From assembly GCA_964017145.1 (NCBI GenBank), contig OZ024842.1, positions 3,906,001 to 3,970,000 on the forward strand: a DNA stretch of 64,000 bases, read 5' to 3'. The DNA comes from Agrocybe praecox (Eukaryota; Basidiomycota; Agaricomycetes; Agaricales; Agrocybaceae). Positions 1-13,372 of this stretch are shown piece after piece; the stretch's first letter is position 1; every line of letters starts with the position of its first letter. Under the pieces are notes generated by a model. It ran no database searches. It was not told the DNA's origin and saw only the letters and a list, made by a program, of their open reading frames with translations. The position numbers and the translations under genes were made by a program.

Positions 1-108
1 AAGTATGTCGAGCCTGAAGACCAAACAAGTTTCTTGTAAACGACGAAGAGTGTATTTAAATTAAACGACTTCGAAAAGACACACATCGACTTCCGCACGA
101 TAACTACT

Positions 109-2070
109 ATGGGAAAGAAAAACAAGAATGTAAGTCGTACTTTCTCTGCTTTCGCCAGCTCATAATTTTATACATATGTCTGCAGGGACCACCGTACAAA
201 CCTACTTCCAGGAAACTTCTTGTCGTAGAGAGGGCATGGACGGACAACTTTAACCACATCGCAGCTTGGTTCGAGATTATGATCAGAGCAAAGTACCCAG
301 ATGCACGCGTGCAAACGGTCTTTCTCCAGGCCAATGCCCCTGTGAGCGATATGTTGTTTTATCGTACATGAATCTGCGCTAATCTATAATAATAGCATGG
401 ATGTAAGATCGTTGAGTTGCCCAGTGAAGTGGAGGATATTCGACCATACCTGGGAGAGCATTTGTACTCCCGATTCCTCCGCCACAAGCCAAACAGCACA
501 GATGCATTGTTCATATATGAATATGACTACATAAATCACGGGAAACCCGAAGGTACTGTTATTTTTTGCTTTCTATATTTAACTCTCAGTGATAGCTGTG
601 ATAAATGAATAAACAGTAAAGTGGAATAGCGAGTATCCTTCAAACGGGCCTGTTCCTAACAATTTCCCAGTGATAGACCCATATCCACTCCCTGTAGAGC
701 CTTTTATTAATCCTCAGAATCGGCCAAACTTCGCCCTTCGTCTGCCTCCTCGAATAAATCAAGTTGCTCCCCTGCTTCCACCTCAACAGCTTCCCAATCC
801 ACCTCTTGTCGAAGCACCGGCTCCAATCCCTTCAATTAGCTCTTATTTTATGCCATCTGAATCTAATTTGCAAGCACCTGGAGGGCAAGGGATTCCGATG
901 GTCGGGAAACCTTCTCCAGAGCTTCAAAGGACGGTATGTTCATAATGATCGCAGTATAGCACTATTTCTTCTGTTTCCACTAACATCCTCTGCAATCCAG
1001 CAATCACCTACATCTTTACATACATCGAGGCGAGAATCCATTGCAGTAAAGAAGATGGATCCGTATGAAGAAGGTATGTTCTGAATGCCGAAAATAATAT
1101 AGTCTTCTTATGCGACTCTATTTAGCCGAAGTGGCTGAAGAACTACTGCGCTCCTTATCTCCTGTAAAGAGGGAGGAGGCAGCGGTAGAAGTCTTCCTTA
1201 GCTCGCTACTGCCTTCTTTCAAGACAGAAGTAAGAAATCCCTTACTTTCTGTTGAGGACGCAGCATCGCTCTCCGAGGCTGATATGGATCCAGATCGTCA
1301 GTCGTCTGAATATCTATTTGACTATATATTGTCTTTATTCACTCAAAACAGAAGGTTTTACCACAGAAAACTATAAACCCTCAAATGAACTCTTGGCATT
1401 ATTTTCCGAAGTCTTATCTCAAGACGAAGTTAAGAATGAAGTCGATCATAGGGCAGTGATAATAAAGCCAGAACCCGAGGATGTCAAAATGCCAGGTCTG
1501 TATTGACGTTAGTCTTGTAGGCTCTACCGTGATAGTTAACAAACTATCTAAGATTACGAGTTCATTGCAGGATCGCTACCTGCTTTCTCCAATCCTCCAG
1601 AGGATTACCTCGATCATCCAGGTTCTTCAAACTCCCCTGATATGCAATTCCAGGTCAAGCAGGAGTACGAGGACAATCATGGTAAGACCATATGGCGGCA
1701 AATGATCAGTGGAAAGATTTTATTTCATTTTTTATTTTTCAAGGACGAGTTATTCAAGATATGTACCGCAGCGTCACCGTCAAGGAGGAGCCCGTAGATT
1801 TCTCGATAAGTCGTGATCCTCGAAAACGGCATCTGTATAATCATGCTTCTTGTACGCTGGACCGAAATTTCAGTTTCCCTGTCGATTTTCTCATCTAAAA
1901 TCCTCATCCAATACAGCCAGTTCTGTCGGTTCCAGCAATACTAGCAAACGCGACGCTCCGCACTCACCGGACCGAGGTAATGCAAAAACATTATTCTTGC
2001 ATCGTTTTTTGCTTTCATACTGATAACTACTGATATAGGGAGTAAACGCGTTAAAACGGAAGAAAAATAA
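109..2070 (+). CDS. Unknown protein rich in SUMO-consensus motifs (11 exons, 449 aa)
   Basis: I do not recognise this protein. Exons that keep one frame through consensus splice sites are 109-129, 186-341, 396-552, 617-933, 1001-1073, 1126-1296, 1352-1495, 1571-1681, 1744-1851, 1917-1976 and 2039-2070. The first 110 residues look like a folded domain; a proline-rich linker follows (exon 4), and then an acidic, low-complexity tail. The tail holds repeated psi-K-x-E sumoylation-type motifs: VKRE, FKTE, VKNE, IKPE, VKQE, VKEE and VKTE. The last lies in a basic C-terminus (SKRVKTEEK) that could also be a nuclear localisation signal. A nuclear, SUMO-regulated protein such as a transcription cofactor is an inference only. 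The donor at 1297 (GTCAGT) is weak. An alternative ending reads through 1852 to a stop at 1898, but the two extra exons restore a coherent, motif-bearing tail, so I prefer them. Confidence 0.7.
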
Positions 2071-2325
2071 ATAAATAATATGATTTAATGGTCCTAAACA
2101 TCTTGACCAATGTACGATATAATCGGAATATTTTGTTGCATCTATGACATTGCTTCTTCGAACCCCCGTCAGAGCGGGGTATATATTATGCGTATCTAAG
2201 CGAGAGGTGTACCTGCCTACCTCGTGCTGAGCCATATATGATTTACAAGGACATTCTACCAGTATATCTATCGAGCAGGTTGCCTATCCGTTGTACATAC
2301 GCCCAGTTGATCTTTACATTGCGAT

Positions 2326-3980
2326 ATGCCACACGAATGCCTTCAAGTAAACGAAATCGTCGATCTAATATTCTCCTTCGTGTATGGTCGGAGCGATCCT
2401 CAGCCAAACAAGAGGGATTTACTCTCGCTGGCATTGACATGCCATGATTTTGAGGACATTGCCCTTAACATCCTATGGCATACACAGTCGAATCTCGTAT
2501 CCTTGCTGGGAATAATACCAGAGGAGAGCAGGAACATCCAGCCACTCACCCGCAGTGGCAGGCCTAAACGTAGTAAAGTAAGCACCCTCAAAGTTTTTGC
2601 TTTGTAAAATTCGGAAATCTCTGATAGATCATTAACATTACTTTGACCGTTTAGGCTAATATCAAGTACATACCACCAAATAAAGAACAAATCGCAAGAC
2701 TTGTCTCGTATGCGGGACGAATACGAAAAATAGTTTATGTCGAGCCAGAAATTGAGGATCTCAAGCTGATGAGGGGAATCTGGGAAATGCATAATAAAGG
2801 CAAAAAGAAACCCTACGAGCCAATATTTTCAACCTTAATCCGCCTCGAATTCGGACAGTATAAAAACGCTCTAGACTGTCTAGATTTCTTCTTGGAATCC
2901 AGTGCCATCTCTTTGTCCTTCTTTTGGGCAAATCCCAGCACTGATATCGTCGCAATATTCCCAATGATACGAGAACACGCTTTAAACATGCGAGAGCTCG
3001 ATATGGGGACCTTGAGAGATCATAAGTCAAGGATCGATTGTCCCGATCTTTCTGACCTGGTCTGTCAAATGACGGAGCTGCGCAGTATATCGTGCGCAGA
3101 GCGTTTGTTGACATCAACGGCGGTACAACATTTATCGACATTGCCTCACCTCCGAAGCTTGGTAACCCCGAATATATCGAAGAGTATATTGGACGCCCTC
3201 GAAAAAACATCCACACATTCTTTTCATGAGCACTTTCCAGAATTACGGCAACTTACCATGTACGAAGATGACCTAGTAAAGCTAGCTCGCCTACTTGGAC
3301 ACCTACACCCATTACGTCTGCGCCAACTAACGGTGCATCTTTTAGGACGTCCAGTGCCTCCTGCTTCCGACATTCGGGCAACGCTCACTGCCCTGGAACA
3401 GTATAGTTCAGCGCATGATAACATTCGGGAACTCCGGTTCAAACATTTGTACGTTCGCCAGCGGATATCAATGTACGTCACAGAACCTGAGGACAGAGCA
3501 ATAATCGTCGTCAATGGCTCCACTTTTGAGCCTGCGCTGTCGTTCAGGATGTTGACCACCTTCGAGGTTGATATCGGGTTCGTGTTTGCGTTGAGCGATG
3601 CTGAGCTCATCGCGATGGCCGATGCATGGCCACATTTACGCCGTCTTCAGTTGGGGTCATTCTCAGAGCACAAACGGCCTACCGAAATAACATACGAGGG
3701 GATTCTCCACCTGTTAAAGAAATGCCCCAAACTGGAATTTCTGGTATTTTCGTTCGATGGGGCCAGCGCCGTTCCGCCGGAGGATACGATTCCTGCAGAA
3801 TGCACCAACGAAAACATCACATATATTGAGGTAGGAAGATCTAGTATCGGCCAGCATAGTCGAATCAAGGAGGTAGCGACGTTTTTCAAACGCGTGTTCC
3901 CGAATTTGTGCACTATCGTGGGCGGGGAAAACAATAGTTTAATTTGGCAGGCGGTAACCCAAGAAATGAATGGTCTATAG
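2326..3980 (+). CDS. F-box protein with leucine-rich-repeat-like body (525 aa)
   Basis: Two exons, 2326-2577 and 2655-3980, are joined in phase 0. An F-box-like segment lies at residues 7-55 (VNEIVDLIFSFV, then LSLALTCHDFEDIALNILW), the usual Skp1-binding motif of SCF ubiquitin ligases. The rest is an irregular series of leucine-rich segments, such as those around LRSLVTPNIS and LRRLQLGSFSEH, ending in a C-terminal block about counting or ranking positions typical of agaricomycete F-box/LRR proteins. By family it would recruit a substrate to an SCF E3 ligase; the substrate cannot be told. The start is the first ATG directly ahead of the F-box. Such genes are greatly expanded in mushrooms, and two more lie in this window. 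Confidence 0.85.
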
Positions 3981-6022
3981 TGGCCGCGTTTCTCTTTGAT
4001 TTCTCTCGTTGTCATAGTATTAGTCCAAATGGATGCTTTCCTTCCGTCCACTATCTTTGAGAAGATTTGTAAAAGCCGTACATTATGTACCTCTCGAGGG
4101 GGCCGAGAGAGTTGCGGCCGACGCCCGTCGAGTTTTCTTTGCACCATTTACTTGAATGTGGGATATAAAGGGTAGTGCTTGTTCAATGCCAACGTTGTTA
4201 ACAAAGTAGAGCCACAATGGTGACGGGGCAATGGAAGTTGGAACGGACTGTCCCGCTGCAATTTTTCAACAGAGCAGATTGTCAATTTTTGAGCGCCTTT
4301 GTTCTGTCAGCCGAAGTCCCTCCAGTACAAACATATGCTCCGCTTGAGGAAAGCAATAGTCTTGTTTTCTTTTTGCATTGCTGGTGTAGGTACTCTATGG
4401 TAAACAAGTTGAATATCTCCAGATTATATGCTCTCATTGGGATGCCTTACGTTGTGTGAAGTCGCATGAGTAGTAAATGATCAGACTTGATTTTCTGAGT
4501 CGTTCACATGTCTTGCAGAAAGAGACTTGATGATGATGCTGTTGGGTTTTATAACATTTCCGGTGGCAGTTTTGTAACAGCGCAGACTGTCGACATTTGA
4601 GTGCCTTTGTTCCGAATGTTAGCCCCAAGTCCCTCCAGCATAAACATAGTCTCCACTTGAAGAAAGTATTCGTGTTCTTTCGTTCTTTCGCGCCCTTTCG
4701 TATGATGCGAGCCCTTGGCCTTTTCTGAATAGTTTGCTCGAGTCGGCTCTCACGAATTTTTGGAAGAGGTCGTATCGTAGGACGACGCCATATTCTGCGT
4801 CGTTATAGCTGGAGTGGCTTTGCAGCAATATCCTCAGAGATCAACTCTGCCTCGGGTCGCAATTTCTTTTTGGACTGGGAATCCATGGATGAGGATTCCT
4901 CGCATTTAATCCATCCTTTGGGCGCCTATGTTCTGTCATGCCTAATTCTTTCCAGTGTATATATGAGGCTGGACTTGTTCAAATGCCATGAAATCTACGG
5001 CGTAAGAAATGTATTCTTTTGCCGAGTTTTTTTTTTGTAAGGGATTATTTGTTGACTCGGGTCTGTCTCCGCCATAAGCTAGTCGCGGAAATCATGCCAA
5101 AAATTGACCTTTTGAAGATGGATGTCGCGTTTTGTGGAGCTGCAGTTCGGTTCCAAGTGATATGTAGGTTTCATTTTACTCGGCGCGCGGACTGATATAG
5201 ATACGACAGGTGCAATTATACCAACCCTGTCTTTGGTGACGGTCAATAGGAAAAGGTTAAAGCGTACGACATGAGGGCCTGAGCGACCATGGCTTCCCCG
5301 ACAATTTGAAGATCACGGCTTCGGATGTTATTGCCACTGGCAGGCACCTAGCTGGCTACCTTGTCTGCCAGGCAGGAAAGCCAGCTGGGAAGATTTCGTT
5401 CGAGGGTAATGATGCGGCGAGAGAGGCAAAAATACCGCGCCTCTAGTTCTGTAACGGCCTACTTTACGCTGACAGAAGATAAGAAAGAACTCCGAAGGCA
5501 ACTCCCATGGGTTTGGTCGGCTATGACACTTGTTACTTCAGATGAATTGCGCCTCGCTGCATCTCTTGTTGGCAGAAGCAACGGTGTGCAGTGTGGCAAC
5601 GACGTATTTAGTGTACCATCGTGTTTGAGGACAGATATATGCGCTCCAGGATGTTCATACGCCAAAGTCGTTCTGTCAGTAAAAAAACCCACACGTTTTG
5701 ACGTCTCAATTGAGCGGCTCTTCGGAAGATTGATGACGGTCGGAAATCAAGAGGATTGAGAAAAACAAATAGACCCGATTTTGTTTACCTCATAATTCGT
5801 GACTTCGTCCCGTCTCCCATGAGGACTGGCACCTTTGCGCCCTGTACGACTACCTGCGCGTTGTATTCGCTATCCAACTGAGGTTGCACTGAGCTCAGAG
5901 GCCCAGGAAGAGGAAGCGGCCCAGAGAGTGAGCGTTCATCTCAAGAGTGACACCATATTTTCTTTATACGCCTCCCTCTGCCTCTTCCCATTCCCCCTTT
6001 ACGACACGAAATATACGCTATT
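3981..6022. other. Intergenic stretch without a supported gene
   Basis: About 2 kb between the F-box gene and the Bem2-like gene. Apart from the diverged repeat it holds an open frame at about 5410-5759 (+). That frame has no recognised motif and no good splice partner, so I do not call it a gene. A T-rich tract lies near 5027-5040. The last 150 nt before 6023 are pyrimidine-rich, as is usual just upstream of fungal start codons. Confidence 0.5.
4248..4979. repeat. Diverged three-copy repeat
   Basis: Three related segments lie in the same orientation at about 4248-4372, 4556-4682 and 4917-4979. Copies A and B share long blocks (for example GTCCCTCCAG, AACATA and the flanking GCCTTTGTTC) over about 120 nt. 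Copy C keeps only the middle part (GGCGCCTATGTTCTGTCA and CCAGTGTA). Spacing is a little over 300 nt. Read on the minus strand, copies A and B encode similar peptides (LLSSSGAYV versus ILSSSGDYV). That could mean decayed coding repeats or a non-coding tandem duplication. No transposon ends are visible. Confidence 0.5.
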
Positions 6023-9000
6023 ATGGCACCACGACGTGGCATTTCCCCTAATTCACAGACACAGCAAGATACGTTGACGCCCAATGGTCCATTGTCTGCG
6101 TTCCAACCGCGATCGACCTCACCGTCGTCGGGTTTCACTCAGTTTCTGACAAAACCGTCGAAATGGTTTACTCGCAGCGCATCTACATCCAAGGTTCCAT
6201 CGACAAGTCCTTCATCTTCAGACTTGAAGTCCAATGTTGGCCCCGGTCCCCGAAAACACAAGATATCTCGTCCAACGGACCCACGGCCAATATTAGACAC
6301 TTACGCGGCAGGTGGTGCTAGCAAGTGCGTTTATCTATCCAAAAAATTTGTTATCGACACTGAGCAACATATTCAGATCCGTTCTTGACTTATCTGCCAG
6401 ACCTCAGGGTTCTCTCGAACTTTCGAGATTCAATAACCCAAGCACACCCTCCAGTCCGACAACTTCCAGTCGACCCAGTCCAGGATTAGGAGATTTGCGT
6501 AACATATCTCGAAAAGCGTGGTCAAGATCTGCGGATGACCTAAGTAAAGTATCACCAGCTGCATTTTCTCCTATTCAGACATCCTTCAAGGAGCGAGTGG
6601 CCGAATATCGGAACCGAAGTGATAGCAATGCGAGCGCCGTTTCTCCTACAAGTCCGTCATCAGGAAGCATACTGAATGGGCGACACCCGTTCCCAAGTGT
6701 TGGAAGCACTTCTCCATCATCATCGCCTCCTCGAAGCGCAACATTACCTGCAGTATCCATATCTATCACGACTTCTGCTCCAGATGAAGCTATTTCCCTG
6801 AGTACTTCCCCAACTCATGTCCACACACGATCACACTCCTTTACGCCGAAACTGCCTTCAAAGCTCTCAAATCCACGTTATCCTCCTAGTCCGTCACGAG
6901 GGAACGAGAAGGTGTCCGACCTCAGAGATTTACAACATAGAGACGTCCCACAGCAACTTCCAATTACTCCGACAAAGACTGCCTTCGGATTTGGCCATGG
7001 AGGGATGAATCAAAATAAAATAACCCTTGACTCAAATGTTCCCTCATCGCCTACCACTCGCCGGGCAACTACGCTCTTACCACCTCCTATGATTGTAGAA
7101 CCTCACCAGCAGGAGGAGGAGGAAGAATTGCCTGATGCAAAGAGGTCTTCCCAAGTTTTATACCACAGTGGGCTTGTCAATCGTCTGGTTGATCTTCCCA
7201 CAAACTTCACTCACTCAAACCTGTCACTCGCGAAAGGTTGGAAACCTTTCAAGCTCGAGTTAAAGGGCTCGAAGCTTCATTTCTACAAGCCTCCGAGTGA
7301 CAGGACAAACGCAATTAAAGATCTTTTCCCTGTCGGTCTGATACCTCCGTCAGAGGAAGAGCCTGACATTATCAAGTTAGAGCCATCGGTATCCCAGTCG
7401 GAAGATTCAGACGGCCGGACAAAGAAAGCTAGAGAGGAAGGTGGGGGCTCTACCGCTAGCAGGAAAAAAAGAGCTTATTGGGGCCGGAAAACACACCCCG
7501 ATTTGTTTCTGGACGCGGATGGTGGCGTTGAAAAGGGAACATTCGAAGCATTAACTCATGAATCGGTTTTTGCTACTACGTTTAACCTACCAACGGACCC
7601 ACAAGCAAATAACTTCAACGACAATAATACCAAATGGCAGGAGTTCGCTTCATCTGTTGTATTCTCCGTTCCTTCAATTATCGGTCGTGCAACGTTTGAA
7701 ACCGAATTTATGCGTTGCTGTGCGTTCCTAATCAGCGGAGCTGAGGACGACTATCAAGAGGAGATGCGCTCGAGGGTGGCCTGGATTGTCAATGAATACC
7801 TTCGGTATCACGGTCGGCCTGTTGACGCGCCCGCATTTGTGGACTGGAAAAAGGACACTATTCCTGGCGTTCATCTTAGTGCCGAAGCGCCTACTTATAC
7901 TTCAGGCTTGCCAACGTCAGCGTCGACGCACGCTGTGTTCCAAACCTCACCTGTACCTGGATCTTCCTCGCCTTATATCGATACATTTTCACCTAGGCCC
8001 GCGGACGATAACAAGACTGTACCTCTGTTAGACGCGTTATTCCCGTTCACTCCTCCAGACTCTCGAGCTTATGAAAGACCGCAGTCTCCTAGGCAAGGAG
8101 GCTCGTCGGCAAATACCCGCTTCCCTTGGGCCGTCCTGGATGAAGAAGGCCTTACTCGAGATGTTTTGCTCAGCTTAGATCCTCTTCTCGTTGCACGAAG
8201 TTTATTATTATACCATCGCTCAGTCTTGGACTCGCTGCCCGATAATATCACAGCCGATTTTCTCCTGGACACGACGGAACAATCATCTTCTGACTACAAC
8301 AATGAGGATCGCTCACCTCGGATATTTGCACCTATCTTTGGAATTGATGACAACCCGCATTGGTTGACGAAGCTTGTCCTTCTCCATATCCTTGGAACAG
8401 ACACGCAAGTCGGCCATGGCCATGGGTATGCTACATACCCTGCATCTCCTGGTCGGCGTTCTGAAGAACGCCAGATGCAGACGTCCCGAACTCATTCAAG
8501 GTCAGAGCTCATATCTGTTTGGGCGAGAATTGGAGATATATGTCGGAAGTGCGGGGATCATTGTTCATGGCGAGCCATTGCGTCGGGTTTATGTTCTCGA
8601 CCTGTTGCCCGCCTTGACAAGGCATGGAAAAGAGTAGATCCTCAGGCGCTGGTAGCCATAGAATCCTGGGTCAACGACATCGGTCATGACGAAGATGTTT
8701 CTTCGTTAACATCTCAAAACACCGTCTGGGGAGGTTCTATCAAATTTTCAGTCAACGATGAACTCTCCAAGGCCACAGGAAATTCAGGAGATAGTGTGCT
8801 TTCCGTTGAACATGTGACTCGTGCCAAATCACTTTTTGAAATATTCAGGACGTCCTTCGCGTTGTGTCCCAGGAAAACGTTCGTTACTGAGACAGAAATT
8901 AGTGACGACATTCGCCAGCTAGCTTCGTTCTGGCGTAATGTTGCTGCAGAAGGTGGAGTCACGAGTGGACTGGCCGTAAAATATCAACGGTATGTTCTTT

Positions 9001-12000
9001 TTTTTCTGAAAATTTTACTGTGCAATAAATCTAATTCTCCTTTAAGAGTGGACCAATTTATGACGTTATCTATGTCTGTTGAGCCCAAAAGAAGAGGGCT
9101 ATTTGAGCCATACTTTTGGACGAGAAGTCTGTCACTATCCAGCTCATTGGTTCCATTATTATTCCCCGATCCATTACCGACACTAACTCTGTTCGACCGC
9201 TCCAAATTGATCAGAGGCCGCTATGACAGTGATACATCTGATATGCAACATCTCCGCGGTTTAGATGCCCAACTAAGGCAAGAGGCTGGGCGACAACTTT
9301 ATAGTCTTGATATGAAACAAGATTTCACGAAACGCATTATACTGGGCCAAGGAGGTACTGCTATCTCGGTGTATAACGGAGACCTTGTGCTTGTGGTCCA
9401 AAGTGGTGGTTTTGAATCGACGCCAAATTCTCGTCCTTCATCTTCACGTGCCCCTTCTGTGATTGAGATAGGGGCTGAGAAGACTATTGGCCGTAATCCA
9501 TCCATTCGCGTTAAGCCTACATCCTCTCAGGGTCTGGACAGAAAAACAAGCATAGCGAGGCGGAGTTCCCTACCTTCTGTTTCTCATTTGAATCGGTCAA
9601 ATTTTGTTACGACGGAACCATCTTCTGACCCTCCTCTGCGGGTGATCGTTCAAGCTGGCACTCTCAACAACCTCGTCAACGTCCTTGTACATGGCTTGGA
9701 CAGTATTTCTGTTTCTGTTGCTGATGACAACGGCGAAATGTCATTGCGTGAGGGAATGACACGTGACTTGGTTGTCGATCGGTCTGAGTTTGCTAGGGTG
9801 TGGTGGAATGTATTCAGGAGCTTTGTTACTCCCTTTGTATTTTTTGAAGTAAGTTTTTCTCATGTATCTGTCGACATTCTTTTCTTATAATTTCCCACCA
9901 GCTTTTGAGAAAAATTTACATCTCATCGCAACCCTCAGGATCTTCTCCGACTATCTCTGAATATATCCAAGTGATCAATAGGAGAAATGAAATTCTCGAT
10001 ACCATCAAAGAGTGGGTAATAGGCGGGGGTGGTGCTCAAGACATACTGGATGACTCGGACCTCTACAAAGCTGTCGATAATTTCTTGCAAAGCCCGCTAG
10101 ACCACACGATCTTCCAATCTATTATGTTTGGCTCAACCCCTGTCGAAAAGGCGTGGCAATCGCTTACGGAGACGAAGCGTTCTTTGAAGGGTACATTTAT
10201 ATCCCAGACCATGCGCCCTACCATTCATCGTGGACTTCATAATCAAAGTTCTCAAGGCAGAGGCACGCGAACACGCAATCTTAGTACTCGAGAATTGCCT
10301 GATGTAGACAGAATGGATCCCGAAAGTTTTGTCGATAATTTAGACGGAATGGCATCTGCAGCCTTCAGTAATGTCACTCAAGAGGTTAGATAGACTCTCT
10401 GTCCTTTCCATTTCGCTTTGGCTCATTGATGTATCTAGGATCTTTACATCACCGCCGATCTGCTGGAAGTACAGACCTCCGATAGGACAGGATGGTTTAC
10501 CTCTCGTGACGGTGCTCCTATGGATGAGCTTGTCGAGATCCAAAACATGTACACGCATGTCCAAGAGATTGAGCCGTCTTCCATGATCTCAGGATCAACC
10601 CACGATTCTCTTTACCGCCTTCTACCACCCGGTGTACGAAGCTGCATACGAGCTTATGGCATTATTCGGAAATGGCTCATTTCGAAGATCGTGGCCTCTA
10701 GGCTTGGCCTCCGTGAGAGACAAGCCCGCATAGAATTATTGATGCAAGCCATTGAAGTCGCTCGATTGCGCAACACCGAGACGCCTGCTTCAGCTCAGCT
10801 TATGGATCAACCCTGTGTCCGTTCTTTTGTGGAGGCGGTCGTGACGTCAGCACTTCTCAGTGTCGAGAGTCGACTGCACTTCCGAGCCTGGCAAAGCGTG
10901 GGCCTTAGTCGAAACAGTCAATGCGAATCTTTCTCCTCTCTTTTATTACGTCCATACGTCCAGTCGACTTCAGCAGTCGACTCGCTGACTGTAGACATGG
11001 GCTGGCTTTTAGAACGCATGCTTGAGCTCATCGCAACACCGGACTCTATTGACTCGACTTCTCAGGAGGGTCAGAACCTCATCAATTTTGACAAGCGCAG
11101 GTGAAAGATTTTTTCGACGAACGTGTAAACTATATACTCACTTTTTCATATAGGCATTTATGCAATTTAATCACGAAATCATCATGCATTCCGTCTGCCC
11201 GAAAGAATGCAAACTCAGATGAATCGAACAAGCGTGGCTTCGAACGTCTAAATAACATTGAAAAGGAAGTTTCTTCTATCCAATTCGATCATCGCGGGAT
11301 CAAAGATGACGCTATGAGAGAGGCCATGACTCCAGGCGCTAACGGTACACCGTCAATGAAAAAAACAATTCGGCCATTCCATAGAGTTATTGCCATTCAA
11401 ATCGAAAAGAATCGCAGAGATAAAGCCCTACGGACACGCCTGCAAAAGGAGAAACTTCAGGAACAATCGAAGCATGAACGTCGTGACGATATTCTTAACA
11501 AAGCCATGCGCCCACGCAATCCGCTGTCAAACCTGCAAAAACAACATCGGAATAAGAAAAGCATGTCTGCTTTCTTGAACTTCATGCGTCCTATCTCCAG
11601 TGCCTTCGTGTCTGATAGCCCTCAACAGCTCACTCTCCGAAGAACCCCTTCTCAACTAGACTTTGCCTGCACCGGAAAGCCTTCTCTTGTCCTCAGTATC
11701 CTAGATGCTCAAGTAGCACAGTTCATTAATAATGAACGATCGTACATCTTTCAGCTGGATACTGAGGATGGTGGACATTATCTGCTACAAGCTGCCAATA
11801 AACGCGAGATGATCAAGTGGCTAGATACTATATCTCGCGTAACGAACATCGCTGCTCAGCGTCGCTTGACATACCTAGGCAACTCTCCTAAGCCACAAAT
11901 CGCTGATCACATTCACCATCATCCAATCGTTCCATCGCGAGATCCTAAAGCAGGTATGTAGATCCGCAGGCACTACATTAATTACTTGCCTGATATCTGA

Positions 12001-12995
12001 TTTCTTAACTAGTGTTTGGTGTTGAGCTTGAATTTTTACTCCGACGAGAGACCAGCAGCACGGACATACCTGCGGGTAGTGTGCCAAGAGTCATTGAGGA
12101 GTGCTTATCCGAGGTCGAACGCCGCGGTTTGAATGAAGTTGGCATATGTGGGTTATGGTTCTATTCCATTGGAAAAGCGTTAACTTACTGCTGTTCCTTT
12201 TTTTTTTGTTAAAAAAGACCGGATTGCTGGAGCAATCACTGAAATCAACGCCCTCAGGGACGCGTACAATAGGGGTGAATCGCCTATTCGAGATAATTCA
12301 GATGTTCATGCTATCTGTGATCTTGTGAAATCTTGGTTCAGATTACTTCCTGATCCAGTATTCCCTGCAGCCTCGTACCACGAGGTGATGGAGGCTATGA
12401 GTAAGTCATATATACTCCTGATACGAACCTAGTCTAATTACTATGAATGATCTTTCCAGGGCAAGAAAATCTAGACGATCGGTTAGTCCGCATACGTCAA
12501 GTGGTTCGGTCTCTTCCCCCAGAAAACTTCTCCATCCTCCGGCGGGTCACGGAACATTTGGACAAGTACGTTGTTCATCGTTGAAGCCTTAAAGCAAATT
12601 CTAACACTTGTGTGCAGAGTTACTGATTACGAAGAGTACAATCACATGACCGCAGAGGCCCTTGCGATTGTCTTCAGTCCCAATCTCTTGCGAGCCCCTC
12701 AAAATGATTTTGTAATGATCCTGAACAATATGGGACTTTCACACAAGTTGGTCAAGGCACTTATTACACACGTCAGCATCTTTTCTGCTTTCTTCCTGGG
12801 TTCCGATTTTCTTACAAATAGTTGCAGTTTCACACTATATTCGACGAGGCCGAAGGAGAAGCAGAGGCTCATTCTGAAGATGAACTTGACTCACCTATAC
12901 CAGAGGAAGACGAACCATTATACGATGAATCCATGCACGATTTACATCACGACCAACCCCCCTTTGAAAGCGGAAACGAATATACCCCTAATTAA
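6023..12995 (+). CDS. BEM2: Bem2-type RasGEF-like/PH/RhoGAP protein (11 exons, 2135 aa)
   Basis: A large polarity regulator. Exons: 6023-6324, 6377-8989, 9047-9848, 9902-10384, 10439-11100, 11154-11953, 12013-12147, 12218-12400, 12460-12565, 12618-12771, 12828-12995, all phase-consistent. Domains in order: a serine/proline-rich N-terminus (1-350); a PH-like segment from about 364 (GWKPFKLELKGSKLHFY); a RasGEF-like region from about 690 to 1550 (for example CSWRAIASGLCSRPVARL); a PH domain at about 1770-1855; and a RhoGAP domain at about 1888-2080 with FGVELEFLLRRE, the arginine-finger region GIYRIAGAI, and VKSWFRLLPDPV. This order and the length match yeast Bem2, which stimulates GTP hydrolysis by Rho GTPases in bud growth and actin organisation. 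The donor at 12148 (GTGGGT) is required to rebuild the GIYR motif. The protein ends in an acidic tail. Orthology is inferred from architecture, not from alignment. Confidence 0.88.
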
Positions 12996-13372
12996 TACCC
13001 CCCTGGACTCCTACTCTCCCCGTCATCTATTGATAACCTTACTTGTACACCGCATCCTCATGATTTTATTTACAATCCTGCACGTCACATCATCACTCAT
13101 AGTCTGCTCTTTGGACGATTACTCCCAATCGCGATAAGAAACATAATAATTTTATTTCCTTTATATTATGGCAATTTGTATATCAATATCCTTGGACTAT
13201 CCCTGCAGAACCGTACCTTCCTTTAGGTTTTGTATTAGTCAGCATCCCTGGAATCCCTTGAGGTGAAAGCGGGCGCTTAATTAAGCCACATGACCTGAAG
13301 GGTAATCGATTCAGCACAATTTGAACTTCCTCTTGGACTAACCACAACCACGGCACATTGCATCTGTTTTTC

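Noticed and set aside
5361..5759. Open frame of 132 codons
   Set aside because: It has no ATG at its beginning and no recognised motif or splice partner; kept only as part of the intergenic description.
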